A stretch of 64,000 nt of DNA from Streptomyces rishiriensis (GTDB lineage Bacteria; Actinomycetota; Actinomycetes; Streptomycetales; Streptomycetaceae). Position 1 is the first letter of the stretch; the number at the start of each line of letters is the position of its first letter. Made by a program: the position numbers and the translations under genes. The notes beneath the pieces are model-generated. The model saw only the letters and a program-made list of their open reading frames with translations, was not told the DNA's origin and did not search any database. The stretch spans positions 620,001 to 684,000 of the forward strand of contig NZ_BEWA01000002.1 of NCBI RefSeq assembly GCF_003112535.1, in the 5' to 3' direction. Shown in pieces: positions 17,266 through 26,425 of the stretch.

Positions 17266-19634
17266 AGGGCCGTTCCTCCGTCCGGGCTCGCGGCCGGCGC
17301 GCCGGGCGGCGCGGCCACCTGTCCCTTGCGGCGCAGCTTCTGCCAGCGCAGCCGGCCGCCGGTGAGGGCGGTGATCCAGGACTGGAGCAGGACGATGTAC
17401 ATCAGCTGGCGGTACAGCATCTGCTGGAGCGGCAGGGAGATCAGCGGGGTGAGCCGCTCCTTGTCGAGCACGAAGGCGTAGGCGGCGCAGCCGGCCTGGA
17501 CGGCGAGGACGCCGAACCAGGCGACGACGGTCCTGCCGGTCGGGCCGAAGAGCAGGCCGTAGACGAGGAACAGGTCGATGAGCGGGGCGAGCAGCGGGGC
17601 GACGACCATGAAGAGGGAGACGAGGGGCAGGCCGACCCGGCCGAAGCGGCCCGACGCGCCCCCTTCCACGAGGGCCCGGCGGTGCTTCCAGATGGCCTGC
17701 ATGGTGCCGTAGCACCACCGGTAGCGCTGCGACCACAACTGCTGCACGGACTCGGGAGCTTCGGTCCAGGCGCGCGCCTTCTCCGCGTACACGACGTGCC
17801 AGCCGTCCCGGTGGACGGCCATGGTGATGTCGGTGTCCTCGGCGAGGGTGTCGTCGCTCATCCCGCCGACGCGGTCCAGCGCGCTGCGGCGGAACGCCCC
17901 GACGGCGCCCGGGATGGTGGGCATGCAGCGCAGGACGTCGTACATGCGGCGGTCGAGGTTGAAGCCCATCACGTACTCGATGTGCTGCCAGGCGCCGATG
18001 AGGGTGTCTTTGTTCCCGACCTTGGCGTTGCCGGCGACCGCGCCGACCTTGGGGTCGGCGAAGGGCTGCACGAGCTCGCGGACCGTGGCGGGCTCGAAGA
18101 CGGTGTCGCCGTCCATCATGACGATGAGGTCGTGCCGGGCGTTGGCGATGCCCCGGTTGAGGGCGGCGGGCTTGCCCGCGTTGAGCTGGCGGACGACGCG
18201 GACGCCGGGGAGCTGCAGGTCCTCGACGATGCGGGCCGTGCCGTCGCTGGAGCCGTCGTCGATGACGAGGATCTCGATCGGGTGCTCGCTCCTCATCAGC
18301 GAACGCACCGTGTTCTCGATGCACTTGGCCTCGTTGTAGGCCGGGACGAGCACGGACGCCGGTTCGGTGACGGGCGCGTCGGGCCCCCAGACGAACCCCT
18401 TGCGCCGGGTCCGGCGGGTGTGGATCGCGGACAGCAGCAGCATCAGGCCGAAGCGGGCGAAGACGAGGACGCCGATGACGGCGAGGCCGACGACCAGGAC
18501 GCCGGTGATGTCGTCGGAGGCCGCGACCAGGAAGACCCAGGCCTTGCCCTTCCACAGGTCGAGCCCGGTCACCGGGGTGTGCGCGCTGGGGGCGTGCAGG
18601 GCCTCGGTGAGGTTCTCGAACCGGTATCCCTTGCCCTGGAGTTCGGGCAGGTAGGTGTCGAGGGCCTGCACGGTCTGGTGGCGGTCGCCGCCGGAGTCGT
18701 GCATGAGGACGATGGCGCCCTTGCCGCCCCGCGGGGTGGCGTTGCGGATGATCTGGCGCACGCCGGGCCGCTGCCAGTCCTCGCTGTCGGCGGTGGTGAA
18801 GACGGTGAGGTAGCCGCGGGTGCCGACGTACTCGGTGACCGGCCAGGACGCGTTGTCGAGGGCGTCCGCGGTGGAGGAGTAGGGCGGCCGGAAGAGGGAG
18901 GACCGGATGCCCGCCGCGCCCGCCAGGGCCAGCTGGTTCTGGGTGAGCTCCCAGTCGATGCGCTGCTTCGACTGGTAGGAGAGGTCGGGGTGGTTGAAGG
19001 TGTGCAGGCCGATCTCGTGGCCCTCGTCGACCATCCGCCGGACCAGGTCGGGGTAGCGGGAGGCCATGGTGCCGGTGATGAAGAAGACGGCGTGGACGTG
19101 GTGCTTCTTCAGGACGTCGAGAACCTGGGGGGTCCACTTCGGGTCGGGGCCGTCGTCGAAGGTGAGCACGATCCGGTGGGCCGGGACGTCCAGGCCGGTC
19201 TGCCGTCCGCCGCGGGTGTCGACGACCGGGCCGCCGTCGAGGATCTTCTGCGGCACCTTGTCGGAGGCGGCCTCGGGGTGGATGCGGTAGTCGGCGAGGA
19301 TCTCGCTGTGCACATAGCCGCGCAGCATCAGCATCGCCATCATCGCGAAGAGCACGAGCAGCGGCAGCAGATGGCGCAGCCGCAGGGGCACCAGCCGCCT
19401 GCGCGCGGCAGCCGGCTCGGAACCCTGGGGGACGCCGCCGGCTGCGTGTCCCGCGGCCCGTCCGCGCGTCTGTCGCGAGCCGGACCGCCGGCCGGCCCGC
19501 CGCCCGCCGGGCGGCTCACCCCCGGAGGGTCCCCCCGGCGGCGAGGAGGTGGGCGCGGCCTGGCCGCCGGTCGCGTGCGCGGGCTGCCCGACGGGGGATC
19601 GTCGGGCCGAACGCCGGCTGGTACGTGGTGCCAT
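17262..19634 (-). CDS. matA: bifunctional polysaccharide deacetylase / GT2 synthase, MatA
   Basis: A 790-residue membrane enzyme. Order: disordered basic N-terminus (1-85), membrane segment about 86-105, extracellular NodB-type deacetylase with TFDDGPDP at 158-165, HTFNHPD at 211-217 and FRPPY, a second membrane segment near 380, cytoplasmic GT2 synthase (SVLVPAYNEA, VIDDGSSDGT, MDGDTVFEP, EDTDIT, QRYRW), then three or four C-terminal membrane segments. D,D,D,QxxRW is the signature of processive beta-glycan synthases. One chain can thus polymerise, export and partly deacetylate a GlcNAc polymer. It is coupled to matB by a 4-base overlap. ATG 19634 has GGAGA about 11 bases upstream; the frame is open upstream but without homology. 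Confidence 0.88.
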   Translation of the reverse strand: MAPRTSRRSARRSPVGQPAHATGGQAAPTSSPPGGPSGGEPPGGRRAGRRSGSRQTRGRAAGHAAGGVPQGSEPAAARRRLVPLRLRHLLPLLVLFAMMAMLMLRGYVHSEILADYRIHPEAASDKVPQKILDGGPVVDTRGGRQTGLDVPAHRIVLTFDDGPDPKWTPQVLDVLKKHHVHAVFFITGTMASRYPDLVRRMVDEGHEIGLHTFNHPDLSYQSKQRIDWELTQNQLALAGAAGIRSSLFRPPYSSTADALDNASWPVTEYVGTRGYLTVFTTADSEDWQRPGVRQIIRNATPRGGKGAIVLMHDSGGDRHQTVQALDTYLPELQGKGYRFENLTEALHAPSAHTPVTGLDLWKGKAWVFLVAASDDITGVLVVGLAVIGVLVFARFGLMLLLSAIHTRRTRRKGFVWGPDAPVTEPASVLVPAYNEAKCIENTVRSLMRSEHPIEILVIDDGSSDGTARIVEDLQLPGVRVVRQLNAGKPAALNRGIANARHDLIVMMDGDTVFEPATVRELVQPFADPKVGAVAGNAKVGNKDTLIGAWQHIEYVMGFNLDRRMYDVLRCMPTIPGAVGAFRRSALDRVGGMSDDTLAEDTDITMAVHRDGWHVVYAEKARAWTEAPESVQQLWSQRYRWCYGTMQAIWKHRRALVEGGASGRFGRVGLPLVSLFMVVAPLLAPLIDLFLVYGLLFGPTGRTVVAWFGVLAVQAGCAAYAFVLDKERLTPLISLPLQQMLYRQLMYIVLLQSWITALTGGRLRWQKLRRKGQVAAPPGAPAASPDGGTAL

Positions 19635-20263
19635 GAGAGGTGGTTCTCCGGGGACGAGAGGACGGACGGACGGACCGCACCGGGACTGTGCGGCGGGGTC
19701 GGGTGGTGAGGTCGGGTGGTGAGGTGCGGAAAGTGAGGGCCGGGGCCCGGGGGCCGGGCTCTGGGGCGGGCGCGCGGGCGCGGTCCGGGGGCGGCGCCCC
19801 GGCGGCCGCGCCGGCCCGGCGGAGCCCGGTGCCTGGACGGGGTGATGGAAGCCCGACGCGGGAGTCGGACACGGGGGTCGGACACGGGAGTCGGCCGACG
19901 CGGACCGGGTCACGGTCGGACGGCTGGGTTCCGGTCACCGGGGGCGAGCGGGGAGGCGGGCCGCGGGGTTCGGGCGGCCCGGCCGGCATCGAACCGCCGG
20001 TCGCGGCGGCGCTACCGGCTGGGCGCCGGGACTCGGGACCGTCGGCTCGCGCTCGTGCGCGCCGGACGGCCGCGTGCCCGGGACGCCGGTGCCTTGTCCC
20101 GGACGCCGGTGCGTTGTCCCGGACGCCGGTGCCGTGTCCCGGAGCGGCGCGCTGTTCGGCGGCCGTCAGACCGCCGGACGGACTCCGGGAGCGGCCGTGC
20201 CCCGGGCCTTGCGTCGGCTCGGGCACGCCCCCCTCGGTCCGCCGGCGGCCCGGCGGAGTGGAC
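19635..20263. other. 629-bp gene-free region upstream of matA
   Basis: No believable gene on either strand. It holds two copies of a 13-bp repeat (GTCGGGTGGTGAG, 19698-19723), GTCGGACACGGG repeats near 19865-19890, and three copies of a 20-bp repeat (20081-20140). The matA promoter must lie here, unless matA is read from the upstream membrane-protein gene. Confidence 0.6.
20081..20140. repeat. three tandem copies of a 20-bp repeat
   Basis: The unit GGACGCCGGTGCNTTGTCCC, with one or two substitutions per copy, occurs at 20081-20100, 20101-20120 and 20121-20140. Each unit begins GGAC and ends GTCCC, so every copy has inverted ends. Confidence 0.9.
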
Positions 20264-21238
20264 TCAGGCTGCCGGGCTGGAGGCCGCCGGGGCCGGTTCC
20301 GGCGGGCCGCCGGCGACGGTGGTGGAGGCCCCTCCGGCCGGGGACGGCGAGGAGCTCGCCGACGGCGACGCGGCCGGTGAGGACGCGGGCGGCGGCGTGG
20401 ACGGCGTCGGCGCGAGCACCGGGCTGCTGGGCTTGGGGGCCGCGGAGGCCGAGGCCGTCGGGCCGGCGCTCGGGCGGGCGGACCCGCTCGCGGCCGGCCG
20501 CGTCGCGGCGGACGCACCGGACGACGGAACCGCGCTGCCCGAGACCGCCGGCGCCGCACTCGCCCCCGGCTTGCCGGAGGCCGCTCCCGGTGCGGAGGCG
20601 GTGGCCCCCGCGCCGTCCGGCAGGCCGGACCCGGGCCGTCCGGGTCGCGGAGTTCCGGAGCCGTCGGGCGCCGGCGTGCTGTCGACCTTGCCGGCCGCCG
20701 GCTTGTCGTCGCCCTGGCCCGGCACGGGGAGCGGCAGCCAGGGTGCGCCGGCGTTGCCCGACAGCAGGGCGGCCACGATGACCACGGCGTAGGCCCCGCA
20801 CGCGGTGCCCACGAGGATGCCGATGCGGCGGAACGTGCGGCTGCGCCGTCCCGATTCGTCGACGAACACCGGGACGTCGGACGCGGCGTCCGCGCCGCCG
20901 GCCCGCCCCTGCAGAGGGTCGAGCTGGACCGTCACCTCGCCCGCGTCGCGGTCCTCGCCGTCCGTGCCGCCGGGAAGCTCTCCCCAGGGATCCCGGAGAT
21001 CGCTCGACCGTTCGTTTTCGGAAAGGCTGTTCGAGGTTTCCGCGGTCGCCCGCGGGCCGCTTCCACGCGGTAAGTCCATCAAAGACCGGTATCTTCCACC
21101 CTCCCCGGGCGCGGACATCAGAGGTTGCCCTCCCACCCCGGAAAAGCTCTGGGATGCTGCCCCCACGACCGGCACGTCCCGGGTCGGCGGGGCCGCTTCG
21201 GGCCACTTCGGTTGGGCGTCTTCTCGCCAGTTCTTCAC
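20264..21238 (-). CDS. single-pass membrane protein linked to matAB, TTA-containing
   Basis: A 324-residue protein of unknown function. Residues 1-145 are cytoplasmic and hydrophilic. One membrane segment (GILVGTACGAYAVVIVAALL) lies near residues 139-158. The rest is an extracellular Pro/Ala/Ser/Gly-rich stalk with no fold I can name. Start GTG 21238 is supported by GGGGGGAAG about 7 bases upstream. Codon 56 (21071-21073) is TTA, the codon read by the bldA tRNA in Streptomyces, so translation is probably developmentally controlled. It precedes matA on the same strand with a 629-bp gap; a role in the same surface polymer system is only suggested by position. Confidence 0.72.
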   Translation of the reverse strand: MKNWREDAQPKWPEAAPPTRDVPVVGAASQSFSGVGGQPLMSAPGEGGRYRSLMDLPRGSGPRATAETSNSLSENERSSDLRDPWGELPGGTDGEDRDAGEVTVQLDPLQGRAGGADAASDVPVFVDESGRRSRTFRRIGILVGTACGAYAVVIVAALLSGNAGAPWLPLPVPGQGDDKPAAGKVDSTPAPDGSGTPRPGRPGSGLPDGAGATASAPGAASGKPGASAAPAVSGSAVPSSGASAATRPAASGSARPSAGPTASASAAPKPSSPVLAPTPSTPPPASSPAASPSASSSPSPAGGASTTVAGGPPEPAPAASSPAA

Positions 21239-21787
21239 TTGCGCACTTCCCCCCACGGAACAGTTCCGGGTGCGCCACGACCCTGAGCAAAGCCGACGAA
21301 ACCAGGCCCCCACCCGGCTCTCGCGCCCCATTTACCCCATTGCGCTCAGGTCGACGAATCTAGCGCAGGCATGGGCCCCGTGTGCGCGATGTGTCATTTA
21401 TGGTCAGAAGTCATGTTCATGCTTATGTCTGAAAATCACTCCTTCCAGGGCCGCCGAACCCGGGCTTCAGAGCCCTCGGCCCGGCAGGCGAGCCCCCGCG
21501 GCACACGGCGAGCCGAGGGACCAGCCTCTTTCGGCGCGCGGGTGACACAGGGGACAAAGGGGCCGGATCGCCGGGACCGGAGGCCGTCGATCCAGGCTGG
21601 CCGGAAAGCTCCCTACCGCGAGAAGCAGAATGCCCGTTTCCTCCGGAATCAGAAGAACAGTTGCGCACGGGCGCCCTCCCCCGCCGGCCGGCGTCCGCGC
21701 CTCGGGAGACCGGCAACCCCTCAGGAGCCCAGGGCCGTGGGCTCAGGGCCGGGGGCTGGGCTCAGGGCCGGGGGCCACACAACACAG
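21239..21787. other. gene-free region between the mat-linked gene and ssrA
   Basis: No gene found. It includes the probable promoter region of the gene starting at 21238 and a 19-bp direct repeat at 21738-21756 and 21757-21775 (TGGGCTCAGGGCCGGGGGC, exact). Confidence 0.55.
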
Positions 21788-21818
21788 AAGACCCCGCCCC
21801 CTGAGGGGGCGAGGTCTT
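21788..21818 (-). terminator. terminator of ssrA
   Basis: The arms AAGACCTCGCCCCC and GGGGCGGGGTCTT (one G-T wobble) close on a short loop, 19 bases beyond the tmRNA 3' end on the minus strand. Confidence 0.75.
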
Positions 21819-21836
21819 CATGTCACATGGGATGAG

Positions 21837-22221
21837 TGGAGATGGCGGGAATCGAACCCGCGTCCAACGGTGCAGAATCAGGGCTTCTCCGTGTGCAGTT
21901 CGCTGTGATTTTCTCGGCCCCGGCGATCACGCGAACAAGTCGCCGACGGGCCCAGCCACTGTTTGATTTCCCATCGAGCCCCGTGACCGGGCCCGATGGT
22001 TTAGTTCCCTAGATTATGCCAGGATCCGGGTCGGGAACACTCCCGGGCTGACACCCTTTTAGGGTCCTACATCACTGCTTATTAGGCAGCGAGGGCGTAG
22101 GACTGGGAATCGCTCTTGGTATTGGCGATTATTTTTTGCGACATATGGTTTACGAGATCATTGCCGCTTCCTCGACACGCTTCCCCTGCTTCGACAGCCG
22201 CTGTCGAAACCGATCATCCCC
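21837..22221 (-). ncRNA. ssrA: transfer-messenger RNA
   Basis: tmRNA rescues stalled ribosomes together with SmpB. The 5' end GGGGATGATCGGTTTCGAC and the 3' T-arm CGGGTTCGATTCCCG are both present. The acceptor pairs GGGGATG with CATCTCC (one wobble), with discriminator A at 21837. CCA is not encoded. The tag reading frame gives A-N-T-K-S-D-S-Q-S-Y-A-L-A-A followed by TAATAA; the ALAA end is the usual protease signal. smpB lies 132 bp upstream on the same strand. Confidence 0.96.
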
Positions 22222-22353
22222 ATGTTGTTTTTTCAATCCCTCCGAGGAGGGCCCGTGCCCACTGCGGGGCACACAGGCCATCGTACGTGACCGACGCCCG
22301 TCGATGCCACTGCATTCACGGCGGCCGCGTTCCCCGCGGCCGTGCCCGCCCGG

Positions 22354-22902
22354 CTACGCGTGCCGCTGCTTGCGCTTGGCCGCCGCGATCACCCGGTCCG
22401 TCTCCCGGCGGTCCTGCTTCTCGCGCAGGGTCTGCCGCTTGTCGTACTCCTTCTTGCCCCGGGCCAGCGCGATCTCGGCCTTGGCCCGGCCGTCCTTGAA
22501 GTAGAGGGCGAGCGGCACGATCGTGTGGCCCGTCTCCTCGGACTTCACCGCGAGCTTGTCGATCTCCTCGCGGTGCAGCAGCAGCTTGCGCTTGCGGCGC
22601 GCCGAATGGTTCGTCCAACTGCCCTGGCTGTACTCGGGGATGTGGGCGGCGTGCAGCCACGCCTCGTTCCCCTCGATCTGGACGAAGCCGTCGGTCAGCG
22701 AGGCGCGGCCCTGGCGCAGCGACTTCACCTCGGTGCCGGTGAGGACGAGGCCCGCCTCGTAGACGTCGATGATCGCGTAGTCGTGGCGGGCCTTCTTGTT
22801 CTGCGCGACGATCTTGCGCTTGCCGTCCTTGACCTTGCCGGTCGGGGCCGCCGCGCCCTGCTTCGGCTGGGATTCCTTCGGTACGTACATTCCCTTGCTC
22901 AT
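22354..22902 (-). CDS. smpB: SsrA-binding protein SmpB
   Basis: A 182-residue tmRNA partner that binds its tRNA-like domain and enters the decoding centre. Visible family blocks are [68 protein letters not shown] and the basic tail [20 protein letters not shown]. It has about 25 extra N-terminal residues relative to the E. coli protein. ATG 22902 has GGCGGGA close upstream; a second ATG four codons on (MYVPKE) is possible. It is 132 bp upstream of ssrA, so the two trans-translation components are adjacent. Confidence 0.95.
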   Translation of the reverse strand: MSKGMYVPKESQPKQGAAAPTGKVKDGKRKIVAQNKKARHDYAIIDVYEAGLVLTGTEVKSLRQGRASLTDGFVQIEGNEAWLHAAHIPEYSQGSWTNHSARRKRKLLLHREEIDKLAVKSEETGHTIVPLALYFKDGRAKAEIALARGKKEYDKRQTLREKQDRRETDRVIAAAKRKQRHA

Positions 22903-22971
22903 AGTCCCGCCATTTTCGCATCCGGAGGCGGTCCGAGGGAAAGCCGATTACGCAGCCGTCCACGGGAACGC

Positions 22972-24150
22972 TCAGGACGCGCCGCCCAGTCCGCTCAGCA
23001 CGGTCTCCGCCCGCTTCAGCGCACCGTCGTCCGCCTCCAGATCGGGCGTGATGCCCCGGCCGTCGACGGCGTGGCCGGAAGGGGTGCGGTAGTGCCCCAC
23101 GGTCAGCTCGGCGACCGAGCCGTCGGGCAGCCGGCGCGGCATCTGCACCGAGCCCTTGCCGAGGGTGCGCGAGCCCACCACGACGGCGCGGCCCCGGTCC
23201 TGCAGCGCCCCGGTCAGCAGCTCGGCCGCGCTCATCGTGCCGCCGTCGACGAGCGCGACCAGCGGGCGGCCGGTGTCGCCGCCGGCCTCGGCGTGCAGGG
23301 CGCGCTGGTCGCCGTCGACGTCATAGGTGGCGACGAGGCCGCCGTCGAGGAAGGCGGACGCGGCCGCGACGGCCTCGGTGACCAGTCCGCCGGAGTTGCC
23401 GCGCAGGTCCAGCACGATCCCGGCGCCGGGCGGGGCGTGCTCGACGGCGCTGCGGACGCTGTCGCCGACGCCCCTGGTGAACGCGGCGACGGTGATGACG
23501 GTGATGCCGCCGGAGAGCTCGTGGACGGTGACGGAGTCCGTGGACAGCAGCGCCCGGCGCAGGGTCTCGGTCCACGCGCGCGTGCCGCGCTCCAGGCCGA
23601 GACGGACGGCGGTGCCGGCGGGCGCGTCCTTCATGTCACCGCGCAGTAAGGAGACGACGTCGGTGACCGGGAGGCCGTCCACGGGCCGTCCGTCGACGCT
23701 GCGCAGCCGGTCGCCCGCGTGGACCCCCGCGTCGGCCGCGGGCGACCCGGACTGCACCTTGGTCACCTCGATCCGGCCGTCCCGCTCGCGCCGCGCCTCC
23801 AGGCCGACGCCGGTGTACCGGCCGTCGAGGGAGTCCTGGAACTCCTGGTACTCGCCCTCGGAGTAGACCGCCGCCCAGCGGTCGCCGCTGCGGCTGACGG
23901 CGCGCTCGGCGGCCTCCATCGGGGACTTGCCGTCCGCTGCGGCCTCCTCGGCCGCCCGCGTCACGTCCTCGGCGTGTCCGGCGGAGGCGGTGGAGCGCGC
24001 CGGGCCCGGGGAGCCCGCGTGTCCCTCGCCCCACTGCTGCGGCAGCGACCCCGTCGCCGCCCCGGCGACCAGGACGCTCGCGAACACCAAGGTCAGGGCG
24101 GCCCCGCGGCCGAAACGGCGGGGCTGACAGAACAGGTCACGGCCTGACAT
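22972..24150 (-). CDS. S41 C-terminal processing peptidase, TTA-containing
   Basis: A 392-residue membrane-anchored serine protease of the CtpA/tail-specific family. An N-terminal signal anchor (ALTLVFASVLVAGAA, about 18-32) is followed by a helical region, a PDZ domain (about 113-185, YTGVGLEARRERDG) and the S41 core with VLDLRGNSGG, the nucleophile Ser in GTMSAAEL, and the paired Lys in TLGKGSVQ. It would trim or degrade proteins outside the membrane. Codon 168 (23647-23649) is TTA, predicting bldA-dependent translation. ATG 24150 is the start, though no clear ribosome site is visible. A strong hairpin ends only 25 bases upstream. Confidence 0.88.
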   Translation of the reverse strand: MSGRDLFCQPRRFGRGAALTLVFASVLVAGAATGSLPQQWGEGHAGSPGPARSTASAGHAEDVTRAAEEAAADGKSPMEAAERAVSRSGDRWAAVYSEGEYQEFQDSLDGRYTGVGLEARRERDGRIEVTKVQSGSPAADAGVHAGDRLRSVDGRPVDGLPVTDVVSLLRGDMKDAPAGTAVRLGLERGTRAWTETLRRALLSTDSVTVHELSGGITVITVAAFTRGVGDSVRSAVEHAPPGAGIVLDLRGNSGGLVTEAVAAASAFLDGGLVATYDVDGDQRALHAEAGGDTGRPLVALVDGGTMSAAELLTGALQDRGRAVVVGSRTLGKGSVQMPRRLPDGSVAELTVGHYRTPSGHAVDGRGITPDLEADDGALKRAETVLSGLGGAS

Positions 24151-24175
24151 GGCGGTGAGTCTAGGGGAACGCGAA

Positions 24176-24205
24176 GGGCCGTACGGTCGGTTGACCGTAC
24201 GGCCC
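24176..24205 (-). terminator. perfect hairpin between ftsX and the S41 protease gene
   Basis: The 13-bp arms GGGCCGTACGGTC and GACCGTACGGCCC close on a 4-base loop. It is the likely terminator of ftsEX but ends just 25 bases before the protease start codon. Confidence 0.75.
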
Positions 24206-24239
24206 AGCGGGGCGTGCGTCACACTCCGGGGCGCGTGCG

Positions 24240-25157
24240 TCACACCTTCAGGTACTTGCGCAGCGCGAAGAACGCGGCAAGTGCGGGCATCAGCAGGCTG
24301 GTCGCGAGGATGAGCGGGAGCTTCGTCAACACGGCGTCCCAGCCGATGAAGTTGATCAAATTCAGCTTCTCGGACAGGGCCAGACCGTGGTCGATGATGA
24401 AGTACCGCGCGATCACCAGGAATCCGCAGGCGACCGTGCCGCCGATGAGCCCGGCCACCGCGGCCTCGGCGATGAACGGCGCCTGGATGTAGAACCCGGA
24501 GGCGCCGACGAGCCGCATGATGCCCGTCTCGCGCCGCCGGCTGAACGCCGAGACGCGCACGGTGTTGACGATCAGCATCAGGGCCACCACGAGCATCAGC
24601 GCCATGACCGCCCGCGCGGCCCAGTTCATGCCGTTGAGGAGCCCGAAGAGGTTGTCCAGGATGCCCTTCTGGTCCTGCACCGACTGCACGCCGTCGCGCC
24701 CGTCGAAGGCGGTCGCGATGACCTGGTACTTCTCCGGGTCCTTCAGCTTGATGCGGTACGACTCCTGCATCTGGTCCGGCGTGAGGGAGCTGGCCAGCGG
24801 GGAGTCGCCGAACTGCTCCTTGTAGTGCTTGTACGCGTCGTCCTGCGACTCGTACGTCACCTTCTCGACGACGCCCATCTTGTCGAGGTCGGACTTGATC
24901 TGCTTCTTCTGGTCCGCGGTGACCGCGCCCTTGGCGCAGTTGGCGTCCGACTCGGCGTCGCTCTTGTTGCAGAGGAAAATCGAGACGTTGACCTTGTCGT
25001 ACCAGTAGCCCTTCATCGTGTTGACCTGATCGCTCATCAGGAGCGATCCGCCGAAGAGCGCCAGGGACAGGGCGACGGAGACGATGACGGCGAAGGTCAT
25101 CGTCAGGTTGCGGCGGAGACCTACGCCGATCTCCGACAGTACGAACTGGGCGCGCAT
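24240..25157 (-). CDS. ftsX: cell division protein FtsX
   Basis: A 305-residue membrane partner of the ATPase FtsE. Four membrane segments are visible: about 20-40, then an extracellular domain (residues 45-170, with Cys63 and Cys74 able to form a disulfide), then segments near 183-200, 230-250 and 280-298. The FtsX block RVSAFSRRRETGIMRLVGASGFYIQAPF is present. FtsEX transmits ATP hydrolysis across the membrane to activate peptidoglycan hydrolases; in actinobacteria the partner is usually an NlpC/P60 enzyme, which is not in this window. It follows ftsE after 60 bp. Confidence 0.95.
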   Translation of the reverse strand: MRAQFVLSEIGVGLRRNLTMTFAVIVSVALSLALFGGSLLMSDQVNTMKGYWYDKVNVSIFLCNKSDAESDANCAKGAVTADQKKQIKSDLDKMGVVEKVTYESQDDAYKHYKEQFGDSPLASSLTPDQMQESYRIKLKDPEKYQVIATAFDGRDGVQSVQDQKGILDNLFGLLNGMNWAARAVMALMLVVALMLIVNTVRVSAFSRRRETGIMRLVGASGFYIQAPFIAEAAVAGLIGGTVACGFLVIARYFIIDHGLALSEKLNLINFIGWDAVLTKLPLILATSLLMPALAAFFALRKYLKV

Positions 25158-25217
25158 GGCGTGTTGTTCAGGCCTTTCCGGGGACGTCCGCCGGGGCGGG
25201 CGCGATGGCGGGAGCGG

Positions 25218-25907
<690 letters not shown>

Positions 25908-26144
25908 GGATGCACCACGGGTCGCCGGGGGTAGATGAGCGTGACCATACGCGAACCGGGGAGGGCGGCGCAGGCGTCGGGAGGGGTTGGGTGGGGCTTG
26001 TGCGTTTTTGTGCGGGACTTTGTACGCCCTCCGCTCTTCGGGTGAGCCGCGCGGCCCCCGGAGGAACCTGGCAGAGTGGAGGGGGAACGTTCCCGTACCC
26101 CGAAGCGTTGTCTCCATGGAACCGGTGCAAGGAGGGCGAGGCGC

Positions 26145-26339
26145 ATGACGTACGACCGGCTGGTGTGCGCTAACTGCGCTGCGCCCGTGAGCGAGGGCCG
26201 GTGCCCCGTGTGCCGCGCGAACCGCGAGCGGCTGCAGCAACAGGAGAACTTCCTCGCGAATCTGAACCCCATGGCGCTGATCGCCCTGCTGGCGGTGCTG
26301 GTCGCGGCGGTGGCGCTGCTCGCCCACCAGACCGCCTAG
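26145..26339 (+). CDS. small zinc-ribbon membrane protein
   Basis: A 64-residue protein. Cys residues at about 8, 11, 19 and 22 ([18 protein letters not shown]) form a CxxC-x7-CxxC ribbon that should bind one metal. A charged linker follows ([16 protein letters not shown]) and then one membrane segment, about 44-60. ATG 26145 follows GCAAGGAGG with a long 11-base gap, or GAGG closer in. It is divergent from ftsE and convergent with the LAETG gene. No function can be named; conservation beside ftsE would suggest a cell-envelope role. Confidence 0.75.
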   Translation: MTYDRLVCANCAAPVSEGRCPVCRANRERLQQQENFLANLNPMALIALLAVLVAAVALLAHQTA

Positions 26340-26353
26340 TCCCGCACTGCATC

Positions 26354-26394
26354 GCGCGAAGGGCCCGGAGCTGATCGCTCCGGGCCCTTCGCGC
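26354..26394. terminator. bidirectional terminator
   Basis: The 18-bp arms GCGCGAAGGGCCCGGAGC and GCTCCGGGCCCTTCGCGC close on a 5-base loop between two convergent genes. Confidence 0.85.
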
Positions 26395-26425
26395 GTACGT
26401 CACGTACGGGTACCGCTACCCAGCG

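Noticed and set aside
21837..22221. Integrated element at the ssrA 3' end
   Set aside because: tmRNA genes are common integration sites, but no integrase and no duplicated ssrA end were found nearby.
22316..22353. Terminator of smpB before ssrA
   Set aside because: The short CCCTCC/GGAGGG dyad in the gap is followed by A residues on the transcribed strand, so read-through into ssrA cannot be excluded.
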